A stretch of 50,587 nucleotides of DNA, from positions 1 to 50,587 of the forward strand of contig UQNV01000014.1 of assembly GCA_900542505.1 (NCBI GenBank), read 5' to 3'. The DNA comes from an uncultured Alistipes sp. (GTDB lineage Bacteria > Bacteroidota > Bacteroidia > Bacteroidales > Rikenellaceae). The position numbers were made by a program, and so were the translations under genes. The notes beneath the pieces were generated by a model that made no database searches, was not told the origin of the DNA, and saw only the letters and a program-made list of their open reading frames with translations. This document shows positions 1 through 8,410 of this stretch, piece after piece (positions within the stretch are counted from its first letter, which is position 1; each line of letters opens with the position of its first letter).

Positions 1-33
1 TCGTCGGCAGCGTCAGATGTGTATAAGAGACAG
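1..33 (+). other. Illumina Nextera read-1 adapter (sequencing artefact)
   Basis: All 33 bases match the Nextera/Tn5 read-1 adapter as I know it. The 19-bp Tn5 mosaic end AGATGTGTATAAGAGACAG occupies 15-33. This is library-construction sequence left at the contig start and should be trimmed. Any reading frame beginning here is artificial. Confidence 0.97.
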
Positions 34-279
34 CTGTGGCTCGAGGCGTGCCGCGTCACCGATGAGCGCGAACTGCTGACGGCCGGCGGGGACTTGAGGC
101 TCGTGATTCGCGGTGTGGGCCGTAATCCCGAAGGTCCGCTGCGGGTCGAAAAGACGGCTGAAGGCTATCGTGTCGGGCTCGACGACGGCGCCTGGGCGCC
201 CGCTCCGGGCCAGCCGGCGGTGTTTTATCTGGGTGAACGGGTGCTCGGCGGGGGGATATCTGAATTAGTCAAGACTTAA
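34..279 (+). CDS. mnmA: tRNA-specific 2-thiouridylase MnmA, C-terminal fragment with IS-altered end
   Basis: Partial gene: the 5' part lies off the contig. The frame from 34 gives about 81 residues ending PGQPAVFYLGERVLGGGI, which matches the C-terminal beta-barrel of MnmA (family pattern PGQ.AVFY.G...LGGG). MnmA thiolates U34 of Lys, Glu and Gln tRNAs in the cytoplasm. After LGGGI the frame enters the left end of an IS481-type element and reads SELVKT before a stop. Joining base 258 to 1513 (removing the IS and one copy of the 4-bp repeat GATA) gives LGGGI-IAKFD-stop, with the TAA at 1528-1530. The insertion therefore only swaps the last five residues for six IS-encoded ones, and the protein may still work. 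Confidence 0.82.
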   Translation: MWLEACRVTDERELLTAGGDLRLVIRGVGRNPEGPLRVEKTAEGYRVGLDDGAWAPAPGQPAVFYLGERVLGGGISELVKT

Positions 280-286
280 TCTGACA
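261..286 (+). repeat. IS left terminal inverted repeat
   Basis: It matches the reverse complement of 1483-1508 at about 22 of 26 positions, with an uninterrupted shared core AGTCAAGACTT. It also supplies the new stop codon (TAA, 277-279) of mnmA. Confidence 0.8.
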
Positions 287-333
287 GTTACGCATAAAAA
301 GAGTAGATTTGTAAAGGAAAAGCAGATTAAGTT

Positions 334-1473
334 ATGACCACATCAGAAAAAGTCTTCAAGAACAAACTGGGACTGCTTGAGCTGTCCCAACAGTTGGGAA
401 ACGTGTCACGAGCCTGCAAGATTATGGGATACAGCCGTGACAGTTTTTATCGTTTCAAGGAACTGTACGAGCAGGGCGGAGAACTGGCCCTGCAGGAGAT
501 TTCCCGTAAAAAGCCGGTGATAAAGAACCGCATGGAGGAGCGCATAGAGCAGGCTGTAGTGCAGATGGCCATAGACAACCCGGCTTTGGGACAAGTACGC
601 GTATCCAACGAGCTGCGCAAGAAAGGCATACTCGTATCTCCCGGAGGAGTGCGCTCCATCTGGCTCAGGCATGACATGGAGACCTTCCAGAAACGCCTGA
701 AGGCACTTTCGACCAAGGTGGAGCAGGAAGGCATCGTGCTTGACGAGAACCAGGTGGCCGCGCTGGAAAAAGCCAAGGCGGAGAAACAGGCACACGGGGA
801 AATAGAGACTTATTATCCAGGCTTCCTTGTGGCGCAGGACACCTATTATGTAGGGTATATCAAAGGCGTGGGGCACATTTACCAGCAGACGGTCATCGAC
901 ACCTATTCCAAAATCGGATTCGCCAAACTTTACGACAGGAAGAACGCGCTCGTGGCGGCGGACATGCTCAATGACAGGGTGGTTCCGTTCTTCGAGCAGC
1001 ATGACCTGAAACTGATGAGGATGCTCACGGACAGGGGTACCGAATACTGCGGAAACAGGGAAACTCATGAATACGAGCTGTATCTGGCCATCGAGGACAT
1101 AGACCATTCCAAGATCAAGGCCAAGAGCCCGCAGACAAACGGCATCTGTGAACGCTTCAACAGGACTGTCCAGAACGAATTCTACGCCATCGCTTTCAGA
1201 AAGAAGATATACACCTCGATAGAACAACTGCAGGCAGACCTTGACACTTGGATGAACTCCTATAACACGCAAAGGACGCACTCCGGGAAATACTGTTTCG
1301 GGAAAACACCCATGCAGACTTTCCTCGAAGGAATGGAGGTGGCAAGGAGATATCAATTGCAGGATGCAGGGAAAATACAACCTGATGAGCAGGTTATTGG
1401 CTCACCAGGTTGTGAGAGTGAGAATAGTTGCGTATCTTCGCAGATGGCATCGGACACTTTTTTTGTCCGATAG
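334..1473 (+). CDS. IS481-family DDE transposase
   Basis: A 379-residue protein. The N-terminus has a helix-turn-helix (around [20 protein letters not shown], residues about 22-41). The integrase core shows the three acidic residues in order: D in [11 protein letters not shown] in [11 protein letters not shown], and E in [11 protein letters not shown]. This D-D-E arrangement, with the final [10 protein letters not shown] block, is typical of IS481/IS3-like rve transposases encoded by one uninterrupted frame. The length is usual for the family and the frame is intact, so the element could still be active. A hairpin (1449-1456 with 1464-1471) covers the last codons. Confidence 0.9.
   Translation: MTTSEKVFKNKLGLLELSQQLGNVSRACKIMGYSRDSFYRFKELYEQGGELALQEISRKKPVIKNRMEERIEQAVVQMAIDNPALGQVRVSNELRKKGILVSPGGVRSIWLRHDMETFQKRLKALSTKVEQEGIVLDENQVAALEKAKAEKQAHGEIETYYPGFLVAQDTYYVGYIKGVGHIYQQTVIDTYSKIGFAKLYDRKNALVAADMLNDRVVPFFEQHDLKLMRMLTDRGTEYCGNRETHEYELYLAIEDIDHSKIKAKSPQTNGICERFNRTVQNEFYAIAFRKKIYTSIEQLQADLDTWMNSYNTQRTHSGKYCFGKTPMQTFLEGMEVARRYQLQDAGKIQPDEQVIGSPGCESENSCVSSQMASDTFFVR
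1449..1471 (+). terminator. Hairpin at transposase stop
   Basis: Perfect 8-bp stem ATCGGACA/TGTCCGAT with a loop of CTTTTTT, over the final codons of the transposase. It may terminate IS transcription. There is no T run after the stem. Confidence 0.4.
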
Positions 1474-1482
1474 TATAGAAAA

Positions 1483-1508
1483 TGTCAGAACAAGTCTTGA
1501 CTATTACA
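1483..1508 (-). repeat. IS right terminal inverted repeat
   Basis: Partner of 261-286. It is directly followed by GATA (1509-1512) and then by the original mnmA end (codons I-A-K-F-D-stop, 1513-1530). Confidence 0.8.
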
Positions 1509-1527
1509 GATAATCGCGAAATTTGAT

Positions 1528-1535
1528 TAACTTTG
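1528..1535 (+). promoter_or_regulatory. -7 box TAACTTTG for the DUF368 gene
   Basis: Exact match to the Bacteroidetes -7 consensus TAnnTTTG, 17 bp upstream of the chosen ATG (1553). Its TAA is also the pre-insertion mnmA stop codon. No good -33 TTTG is seen at normal spacing. That position is now within about 30 bp of the IS end, so upstream promoter DNA may have been changed by the insertion. Confidence 0.55.
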
Positions 1536-1552
1536 CGCAAATTCTACCGACG

Positions 1553-2500
1553 ATGAAATTTCATCAATACCTCCTACTTACCCTCAAGGGTTGCGCCATG
1601 GGAATGGCCGATGTCGTTCCCGGCGTCTCGGGCGGAACCATCGCCTTCATTTCGGGCATCTACGAAGAGCTCATCGACTCCATCAAGAGCGTCAATCTGC
1701 AGGCGCTCAAACTGCTCTTCTCGTTCCGCTTGGCCGAATTCTGGCGCCACATCAACGGCCGCTTTCTCTGTGCCGTGCTGCTGGGCATCGCCATCTCCAT
1801 CTTTTCGCTCGCGCGGCTGATGACCTATCTGCTGACGCACCACCCCATTGCCATCTGGTCCTTCTTCTTCGGACTGATTGTGGCTTCGGCCCTGCTCGTT
1901 GCCCGTCAGGTGGGCAAGTGGGACGTGCGCAGCCTGCTGTCGTTCGTGGTCGGGGTGGCCGTGGCGTGGTGGATTACGGTAGCCTCGCCCACCGAGACGC
2001 CCGATACGTGGTGGTTTGTCATGCTGTCGGGGGCCATCGCCATCTGCGCGATGATTCTTCCCGGCATCTCGGGTGCATTCATTCTGCTGCTGCTCGGCAA
2101 GTATCAGTATATCATGCAGGCGGTCGGCGACTTCAATATCCCGGTGATGGCCATCTTCGTCATCGGTGCCGCCGTCGGCATCATCAGCTTCTCGCACCTG
2201 CTTTCGTGGCTGCTCAAGCACTGGCACGACGTGACCGTGGCGATGCTCATGGGCTTCATGTTCGGTTCGCTCAACAAGGTGTGGCCCTGGAAGGAGGTGA
2301 CCGAGACCTATCTGGACAGCCACGGCAAGCTGCAGCCGCTGGTCGAGCACAACGTCATGCCCGGCCGCTTCGAGGCGCTCACGCACCAGGATGCGCAGCT
2401 GGTCGAGGCCGTGGTGCTCTGCATCGTGGGCTTCCTGCTCATCTACGCCATCGAACTGGCGGGCAGCTGGGTCATGAAACGTCAGGCAAAGGAGGAGTAA
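1553..2500 (+). CDS. DUF368 / PopT-family membrane protein (probable undecaprenyl-phosphate translocase)
   Basis: About 315 residues and strongly hydrophobic, with eight or more predicted membrane spans. The family signature GMADVVPGVSGGTIAFISGIYEELI lies near the N-terminus, and a second copy-like motif (MILPGISGAFILLLLGKY) lies in the second half. DUF368 proteins (PopT) were recently linked to flipping undecaprenyl phosphate back across the inner membrane for cell-wall and surface-polymer synthesis; function here rests on that family knowledge. The start is the ATG at 1553; a TTG at 1523 in frame would overlap the -7 box. aroE follows after 6 bp, so the two are probably co-transcribed. Confidence 0.85.
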   Translation: MKFHQYLLLTLKGCAMGMADVVPGVSGGTIAFISGIYEELIDSIKSVNLQALKLLFSFRLAEFWRHINGRFLCAVLLGIAISIFSLARLMTYLLTHHPIAIWSFFFGLIVASALLVARQVGKWDVRSLLSFVVGVAVAWWITVASPTETPDTWWFVMLSGAIAICAMILPGISGAFILLLLGKYQYIMQAVGDFNIPVMAIFVIGAAVGIISFSHLLSWLLKHWHDVTVAMLMGFMFGSLNKVWPWKEVTETYLDSHGKLQPLVEHNVMPGRFEALTHQDAQLVEAVVLCIVGFLLIYAIELAGSWVMKRQAKEE

Positions 2501-2506
2501 CGCTCC

Positions 2507-3244
2507 ATGCGACGCTTCGGACTTGTCGGCCGTACGCTGGCACACTCCTTTTCGGCGGACTATTTCGCTGATAAATTCCGTCGCGAAGGCATCGGCGACT
2601 GCAGCTATGCGCTCTACGAACTTCCGTCGGTCGACGGGGTGCGCGAGTTGCTGGCACGTGAACCGGAGCTCTGCGGCTTCAACGTCACCATCCCCTACAA
2701 GCGCGAAATCATCCCGCTGCTCGACCGGCTCAGCTTCGAGGCGCAGTGCATCGGTGCGGTCAACTGCGTGAAGCGCACGGCCGACGGATGCCTGTGCGGT
2801 TACAATACCGACATTGAGGGAATTCATGCCTCTTTGGCGCAGCTGCTCGGCGGCGAGGTGCCCGACGAGGCGCTTGTGCTGGGTACGGGCGGTGCGTCGC
2901 AGGCCGTACAGTATGCGCTTGCGCAGTTGGGAATCCCCTACGGTCTGGTATCGCGCGACGCGGCGCGGGGCGACTATACGTATGATAATCTTCCGTGTGA
3001 GGTGGTCGAGCGTTCTCTGTTGATAATCAACGCAACACCCGTTGGAACATACCCTGCTTCGGATGAGGCGCCACGCATCCCCTACGGCTACGTGACGCCG
3101 TCCCATCGCCTCTTCGACCTGGTCTACAATCCCCCGCTCACGCAGTTCCTCGACTATGGTCGGCAGCGTGGGGCGCGGACACTCAACGGCGAGCTGATGC
3201 TCCGCGTGCAGGCCGAAGCCTCGTGGCGCATCTGGAACGAATAG
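2507..3244 (+). CDS. aroE: Shikimate dehydrogenase
   Basis: 245 residues. It reduces 3-dehydroshikimate to shikimate with NADPH in the chorismate pathway. Substrate-site motifs are intact: HSFSA near residue 13, NVTIPYK with the catalytic Lys65, and GYNTD with Asp102. A Rossmann glycine motif (GTGGASQA, about 126-133) follows. The protein is slightly shorter than E. coli AroE (272 aa), as is common in Bacteroidetes. It starts 6 bp after the DUF368 stop, suggesting one transcript. Confidence 0.93.
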   Translation: MRRFGLVGRTLAHSFSADYFADKFRREGIGDCSYALYELPSVDGVRELLAREPELCGFNVTIPYKREIIPLLDRLSFEAQCIGAVNCVKRTADGCLCGYNTDIEGIHASLAQLLGGEVPDEALVLGTGGASQAVQYALAQLGIPYGLVSRDAARGDYTYDNLPCEVVERSLLIINATPVGTYPASDEAPRIPYGYVTPSHRLFDLVYNPPLTQFLDYGRQRGARTLNGELMLRVQAEASWRIWNE

Positions 3245-3318
3245 GCCGGAGTCGGACGGGCGGCTGCGTGGCCGCATGGTTGCGGCAGCCCGACGGATTG
3301 CCGATAACGAATCAAATC

Positions 3319-4077
3319 ATGATACGAATGAAAGCGAGGACTCTGATTTTGGCGGCATTGCTCCTCTCGGGCGGTGGCGCTGCGGCGCAGCAGACGGCGC
3401 CTGTGGAGACTACCCCGCCGCTCTACCAGGGGGCGCCGCCCCAGCGCTTTATCGTGCGGCTGGTGAGCGAGGCCGAGGGAATTGTATTGGCCGAAGAGGT
3501 CAAGGCTGCCGAACTGACGCCGGTGGTCTACGTGCGGACGGTTATCGATACGACGGGTCGTCCGAGCGTGTGGCGTTATATGGACCGCACGTGCGAGGGG
3601 CGCAATTTCCGCGATGCCGAACCTGCGTCGGAGGCTACGCGCCGCGTGCTGGAGCAGGCGCTCGACAGCCTCGAAGCGTGGACCCCCGCAACGCGCGGCG
3701 GCCGCCCGTGCGAGGCGGAACTGACGCTGCAGCTGCGCCTTCCGGTTGAAAAGATTGCCCGCAGGCAGGAGGGCGACCCGCTGCTTTTCATGGGTGAGAC
3801 TCCCGACCGGAGTTTCCACAAGTGGGCGCGCACGCACATGCGTTACTTTGCCAACAGCAGTTCGGCGGTGAACGAAGGGGCGCTGAAGGTCCGCTTCCGG
3901 GTCGAGTCCGACGGGCGCATCACCATCCTCGAGGCGTCGGATTACCCCGACCAGAAGATGGTGCGCGATGTGGTGCGCGTCATTCGCAAGAGCGAGGGCC
4001 GATGGACGCCGCGGCGCATCGGCGGCAAGGCGGTGCCCAGCGAGTATACCTATCGGGTCTATTATACGGGCAGCTGA
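3319..4077 (+). CDS. Secreted TonB-C-domain-like protein
   Basis: About 252 residues from the ATG at 3319 (an ATG at 3328, MKART, is also possible). The upstream in-frame ATG at 3223 is rejected because it lies inside aroE. A cleavable signal peptide is visible (KARTLILAALLLSGGGAAAQ). The last about 65 residues (VRFRVESDG... to YRVYY) resemble the TonB C-terminal fold, and a more divergent copy (PVVYVRTVIDTTGRPSVWRY) lies before it. There is no N-terminal TM anchor plus Pro-rich spacer of a true TonB, so a periplasmic or envelope role is inferred and the exact job is unknown. Confidence 0.65.
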   Translation: MIRMKARTLILAALLLSGGGAAAQQTAPVETTPPLYQGAPPQRFIVRLVSEAEGIVLAEEVKAAELTPVVYVRTVIDTTGRPSVWRYMDRTCEGRNFRDAEPASEATRRVLEQALDSLEAWTPATRGGRPCEAELTLQLRLPVEKIARRQEGDPLLFMGETPDRSFHKWARTHMRYFANSSSAVNEGALKVRFRVESDGRITILEASDYPDQKMVRDVVRVIRKSEGRWTPRRIGGKAVPSEYTYRVYYTGS

Positions 4078-4093
4078 CGGCCCGGCATGAAAA

Positions 4094-4119
4094 TGGGTCC
4101 GTCGGCGGAGACGGACCCA
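4094..4119 (+). terminator. Hairpin terminator after the TonB-C-like gene
   Basis: Perfect 10-bp stem TGGGTCCGTC/GACGGACCCA with loop GGCGGA, 17 bp past the stop codon. It has no T run, so it is a weak intrinsic terminator or an mRNA 3' end. Confidence 0.55.
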
Positions 4120-4184
4120 ATAGTGTCACTCCGCGCTGCAGAGGCAGGCGCGGAAAGGAAGCGGCGCGGCGTGCGTCGTGGCAA

Positions 4185-4212
4185 CGGGAGCCGCCCTTCG
4201 GGGTGGCTCCCG
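4185..4212. terminator. Hairpin with TTCG tetraloop between convergent genes
   Basis: A 12-bp stem (CGGGAGCCGCCC with GGGTGGCTCCCG, one G-T pair) closed by TTCG. It sits 17 bp beyond the stop of the minus-strand DUF2007 gene and probably forms its transcript end. It lacks a T run in either direction. Confidence 0.5.
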
Positions 4213-4229
4213 CTGCGTTGGGCGGCCGG

Positions 4230-4439
4230 CTATCTGTGGCGCAACAGGTCGCGGGCGCGTTCGTAGTCCTCCTTGCGGACGACGAGCTGGGCGGGCATGG
4301 TGCCGACCGGATAGATGGTCGACATGTATTCGTTGCGGATGGTCGACGGGATGCCGGCGCTGTCGAGCATCGACTTGGCTATTTCGGCCTCCATGAGCGT
4401 GTTGTACTCCGCCAGTACAATCTGCGATTCTTCGTTCAT
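4230..4439 (-). CDS. DUF2007-family small protein
   Basis: About 69 residues from the ATG at 4439 (MNEESQIVLAEYNTLMEAEIAKSMLDSAGIP...). An upstream ATG at 4469 would add ten residues. The later start is preferred because a -7-like box (TAACTTTA) lies just upstream of 4469 and would leave it almost no leader. The pattern of a short ferredoxin-like fold with the conserved phrase VLA.Y.....A.....L...GIP matches DUF2007, annotated as a putative signal-transducing domain of unknown mechanism. Single gene, facing away from dnaE. Confidence 0.7.
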   Translation of the reverse strand: MNEESQIVLAEYNTLMEAEIAKSMLDSAGIPSTIRNEYMSTIYPVGTMPAQLVVRKEDYERARDLLRHR

Positions 4440-4540
4440 GACTTTTTCGGTTTTAGGTTGCTGCCTCATTGGCTATCTAAAGTTAAGCATTTTGTTGATA
4501 AAATGCAACAGGCACGCCGGTTTTTGTCGGGAAAATGAGT

Positions 4541-4548
4541 TATCTTTG
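4541..4548 (+). promoter_or_regulatory. -7 box TATCTTTG of dnaE
   Basis: Exact TAnnTTTG, 21 bp before the chosen dnaE ATG (4570). It shows that the long upstream extension of this frame (to 4315) is not coding. Confidence 0.75.
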
Positions 4549-4569
4549 TTCGGAAAAATCTGTCAGGAA

Positions 4570-7500
4570 ATGCCCGAATTCGTCCATCTGCACGTTCACT
4601 CCCAGTACTCGATTCTCGACGGTCAGGCGAGCATCCAGCGCCTCGTCGACAAGGCCATGGCCGACGGCCAGCCCGGCATCGCCATTACGGACCATGGCGA
4701 CATGTTCGGTATCAAGGAGTTCTACAACTACGTCAAGAAGGTCAAGGGCAAGCTCAAGGACAAGGCCTCCGAGTGCGAAAAACGGCTTGCGGAGCTGCGC
4801 GAGGGGGCGGCGGAGGATGCCGCGTCCGAAATCGCCGCATGCGAGCGGCAGCTCGGGGAGCTGCGCCGCAAGCTGGCCTTCAAGCCCATCATCGGCTGCG
4901 AGGTCTACGTGGCGCGCCGCCGGCTGACCGACAAGGAGGGCAAGCCCGACCAGAGCGGCTACCACCTCATCCTGCTGGCCAAGAATCTGAAGGGATACCA
5001 CAATCTGATAAAAATCGTTTCGAAGGCGTGGACCGACGGTTTCTACATGCGCCCGCGAACCGACCGCACCGAAATCGAGAAGTACCACGAGGGACTCATC
5101 TGCTGCTCGGCCTGCCTTGCGGGCGAGGTGCCGCGTGCCATCACGGCCGATGATTTCGAGAAGGCCGAGGAGTCGATTCGCTGGCACAATAGCGTCTTCG
5201 GCGAGGATTACTATCTGGAGCTCCAGCTGCACAAGGCCACCGTCGAGCGTGCCAATCACGAAGCCTACCCCATGCAGCTGAAGGTCAACGAGCACCTGCG
5301 CCGCCTGGCGGCGAAGTACGGCGTGCGGATGGTCTGCACCAACGACGTGCACTTTGTCGACGAGGACAACGCCGAGGCGCACGACCGCCTTATCTGCCTC
5401 TCGACGGGCAAGGACCTCGACGACCCCAAGCGCATGCTCTACTCGAAGCAGGAGTGGCTCAAGACAACGGCCGAGATGGCCGCCATATTCGGCGAGACGG
5501 ACCCCGAGGCGATGGCCACGACGGTCGATATCTGCAATCAGGTGGAGTGTTACTCGATAGACCATGCCCCCATCATGCCGACGTTCGAGATTCCGGCCGA
5601 GTTCGGCACCGAGGAGGAGTACCGCGCCCGTCTGACGGAGCAGGACCTCTTCGACGAGTTTACGCGCGACGAGCACGGCAACGTGGTGATGTCGGAGGAG
5701 GAGGGCCGCAAGAAAATCGAGAAGCTGGGCGGCTACGACAAGCTCTACCGCATCAAGCTCGAGGCCGACTATCTGGGACATCTGACGATGCTCGGCGCCC
5801 ACAAGCGCTACGGCGAGCATCTGACCGACGAGCAGTCCGAGCGGCTGAAGTTCGAGCTGCACATCATGAAGACGATGGGTTTCCCGGGATACTTCCTCAT
5901 CGTGCAGGACTTCATCCGCGCGGCACGCGAGGAGCTCGATGTCTCGGTGGGCCCGGGCCGTGGCTCGGCTGCCGGTTCGGCCGTGGCCTACTGCCTCGGC
6001 ATCACGCAGATTGACCCGATTGCCTACGACCTGCTGTTCGAGCGATTCCTCAATCCCGACCGTATCTCGCTGCCCGATATCGATGTCGACTTCGACGACG
6101 ACGGCCGCGGACGCGTGCTCAACTGGGTGACCCAGAAATACGGCAAGGAGAAGGTGGCCCACATCATCACCTACGGCACGATGGCTACCAAGCTGGCCAT
6201 CAAGGATGTGGCGCGCGTCGAAAAACTGCTGCTCGCCGAATCGGACCGCCTCTGCAAGCTGGTGCCCGACAAGACGCCCGACGGAAAGGCGGTCAAGAAC
6301 CTCTCGCAGGCCATCGAGCTGGTTCCCGAGCTCAAGGCGGCCGAGCAGTCGGACAACCCCGTGCTGCGCGATACGATTCGCTATGCGAAGATGCTCGAGG
6401 GCAACGTCCGCAATACGGGTGTGCACGCCTGCGGCACCATCATCTGCCGCGACGACATTACGGACTGGGTGCCCGTCTCGACGGCCGACGACAAGGTGTC
6501 GGGCGAGAAGATGCTCGTCACGCAGTACGAAGGTTCGGTCATCGAGGATACGGGACTCATCAAGATGGACTTCCTCGGGCTGAAGACCCTCTCCATCATC
6601 AAGGATGCGCTGGAGAACATCCGCCAGACGAAGGGCATCCGGGTTGACATCGACGACTTCTCGATTATCACCGACCCGGCAACCTACAAGCTCTACAGCG
6701 AGGGCCGCACGGTCGGTACGTTCCAGTTCGAGTCGGCCGGCATGCAGAAATACCTGCGCGAGCTGCAGCCCTCGACCTTCGAGGACCTCATCGCCATGAA
6801 CGCCCTCTATCGGCCGGGCCCGATGGACTACATCCCCGACTTCATCGCCCGCAAACACGGCCGCAGCCCGATTGTCTACGACATCCCGGTGATGGAGAAG
6901 TATCTGAAGGATACCTACGGCGTGACGGTCTACCAGGAGCAGGTCATGCTGCTGTCGCGACTGTTGGCCAATTTCACCCGAGGCGAATCGGACACCCTGC
7001 GCAAGGCGATGGGCAAGAAGCTCAAGGACAAGCTGGATGCGCTGAAGCCCAAGTTCATCTCGGGCGGCCAGAAAAACGGCCACGACCCCAAGGTGCTCGA
7101 GAAAATCTGGGGCGACTGGGAGAAGTTCGCCTCCTATGCCTTCAACAAGTCGCATGCGACCTGCTATTCGTGGGTGGCCTTCCAGACGGCCTACCTCAAG
7201 GCCAACTATCCGTCGGAATACATGGCGGCGGTGCTGAGCCGAAACCTGACGAATGTCGAGCAGCTGACCATCTACATGAACGAATGCAAGCGCATGGACA
7301 TCCGTGTGCTCGGCCCCGATATCAACGAGTCGATGCGTACCTTCTCGGCCAACAAGGAGGGCGACGTGCGCTTCGGTATGGCGGCCGTGAAAGGTGTCGG
7401 TGAGGCGGCCGTGGACAGCATCATCGCAGAACGGGAGGCCAACGGGCGCTTCAAGGATATCTACGACTTCATCGAACGGGTCAACTTCAGCCTGGTCAAC

Positions 7501-8379
7501 CGCAAATGCCTCGAGAATCTGGCCTATGCCGGAGCCTTCGACTCGATTTCGGGCTTCGCCCGCTGCAAGTTCTTCGGAGCCGATGCGCGCGAAAGCAGCG
7601 GCATGACCTTCCTCGAGCAGCTGATGCGCTACGGCCAGCGTTTCCAGGTCGAGAAGAACAACGCACAGCAGAGCCTCTTCGGCGGAGGCGACCATGTCGA
7701 CATCCAGCACCCGGTGCTGCCGGCGTGTGCCGACTGGAGCCAGCTCGAGACGCTCAACAAGGAGCGCGAGGTCATCGGCCTCTATCTGTCGGCCCACCCG
7801 CTCGACGACTATGTCATCATCATGCGCAACATGTGCAAGACACAGCTTTCGGAGCTGCAGAACCTCGAGGCGCTCAAGGGGCAGGAGATTGCCGTGGCAG
7901 GCATGGTTGTCGGGGTGCAGAACCTGCTGACGAAGAACGGCAAGCCGTGGGGCAAGTTCACGCTCGAGGACTACAACGGCACGCACGAGTTCGCCCTCTT
8001 CGGCAAGGACTACGAGAATTTCCGCAAGTACCTCTTCTCGGACTATTTCCTCTTCATCCGGGGCAAGGTGCAGCCGCGGCCCTACAACGACAAGGAGCTG
8101 GAGTTCAAGATTGTCTCGATGATGCAGCTTTCGGAGCTGAGCGAATCCATCAAGGAGATGCACATCCAGCTGCCCGTCGAGGAGGTGACCCGCACGCTCA
8201 TCGACGAACTCACGGCGCGGGTCAGGGAGTCGAAGGGGCAAACCGTCCTGCGGCTCAACCTCTACGACCGCGAGTCGCAGGTGTCGCTGAGCCTCTTCTC
8301 GAAGAGCTACCGCGTGGGCATCACGTCGGAACTGGTCTCCTATCTGGATGACCAGAACATCAGGTATTCCATTATGTAA
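4570..8379 (+). CDS. dnaE: DNA polymerase III subunit alpha
   Basis: 1269 residues; the catalytic 5'-3' polymerase of the replicative holoenzyme. The N-terminal PHP domain begins at once (FVHLHVHSQYSILDG, then ITDHGDMFG). The polymerase core includes the GPGRGSAAGS motif and the catalytic acidic motif PDIDVDFDDDGR. The thumb and fingers follow with LYRPGPMDYIPDFIARKHG and the KAMGKK and FNKSHA blocks. A helix-hairpin-helix and an OB-fold domain occupy the C-terminal third. Length and order are usual and there is no intein. The start is at 4570, just behind the -7 box. trxA and an epimerase follow closely on the same strand. Confidence 0.97.
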   Translation: MPEFVHLHVHSQYSILDGQASIQRLVDKAMADGQPGIAITDHGDMFGIKEFYNYVKKVKGKLKDKASECEKRLAELREGAAEDAASEIAACERQLGELRRKLAFKPIIGCEVYVARRRLTDKEGKPDQSGYHLILLAKNLKGYHNLIKIVSKAWTDGFYMRPRTDRTEIEKYHEGLICCSACLAGEVPRAITADDFEKAEESIRWHNSVFGEDYYLELQLHKATVERANHEAYPMQLKVNEHLRRLAAKYGVRMVCTNDVHFVDEDNAEAHDRLICLSTGKDLDDPKRMLYSKQEWLKTTAEMAAIFGETDPEAMATTVDICNQVECYSIDHAPIMPTFEIPAEFGTEEEYRARLTEQDLFDEFTRDEHGNVVMSEEEGRKKIEKLGGYDKLYRIKLEADYLGHLTMLGAHKRYGEHLTDEQSERLKFELHIMKTMGFPGYFLIVQDFIRAAREELDVSVGPGRGSAAGSAVAYCLGITQIDPIAYDLLFERFLNPDRISLPDIDVDFDDDGRGRVLNWVTQKYGKEKVAHIITYGTMATKLAIKDVARVEKLLLAESDRLCKLVPDKTPDGKAVKNLSQAIELVPELKAAEQSDNPVLRDTIRYAKMLEGNVRNTGVHACGTIICRDDITDWVPVSTADDKVSGEKMLVTQYEGSVIEDTGLIKMDFLGLKTLSIIKDALENIRQTKGIRVDIDDFSIITDPATYKLYSEGRTVGTFQFESAGMQKYLRELQPSTFEDLIAMNALYRPGPMDYIPDFIARKHGRSPIVYDIPVMEKYLKDTYGVTVYQEQVMLLSRLLANFTRGESDTLRKAMGKKLKDKLDALKPKFISGGQKNGHDPKVLEKIWGDWEKFASYAFNKSHATCYSWVAFQTAYLKANYPSEYMAAVLSRNLTNVEQLTIYMNECKRMDIRVLGPDINESMRTFSANKEGDVRFGMAAVKGVGEAAVDSIIAEREANGRFKDIYDFIERVNFSLVNRKCLENLAYAGAFDSISGFARCKFFGADARESSGMTFLEQLMRYGQRFQVEKNNAQQSLFGGGDHVDIQHPVLPACADWSQLETLNKEREVIGLYLSAHPLDDYVIIMRNMCKTQLSELQNLEALKGQEIAVAGMVVGVQNLLTKNGKPWGKFTLEDYNGTHEFALFGKDYENFRKYLFSDYFLFIRGKVQPRPYNDKELEFKIVSMMQLSELSESIKEMHIQLPVEEVTRTLIDELTARVRESKGQTVLRLNLYDRESQVSLSLFSKSYRVGITSELVSYLDDQNIRYSIM

Positions 8380-8410
8380 AAGAACCGATAACTCTAAAAT
8401 TCATACGATT

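Larger units (their letters stand above)
259..1508 (+). mobile_element. IS481-family insertion sequence
   Basis: Imperfect 26-bp terminal inverted repeats lie at 261-286 and 1483-1508. Both contain AGTCAAGACTT and CTGACA in the same orientation relative to the ends. A single transposase gene fills the element. The tetranucleotide GATA occurs at 255-258 and again at 1509-1512 and is the best candidate target duplication, because deleting the element plus one copy restores a sensible MnmA C-terminus. The exact left boundary is uncertain by about 2 bp, since the inverted-repeat alignment starts at 261. Confidence 0.8.

Noticed and set aside
34..279. mnmA as a deleted pseudogene
   Set aside because: The left truncation is caused by the contig end plus adapter, and the IS changes only the terminal residues, so loss of function is not shown.
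1574..3277. Long open frame (567 aa) on the minus strand
   Set aside because: It lies opposite the DUF368 and aroE genes, is Arg/His-rich without a domain, and is explained by high GC content. The same holds for long antisense frames opposite dnaE (4540-8241), htpG (11297-13489), feoB (37501-39027) and the Orf3 gene (47423-48799).
4315..4569. N-terminal extension of dnaE
   Set aside because: It crosses the -7 box TATCTTTG and overlaps the divergent DUF2007 gene; the PHP domain begins exactly at the ATG at 4570.
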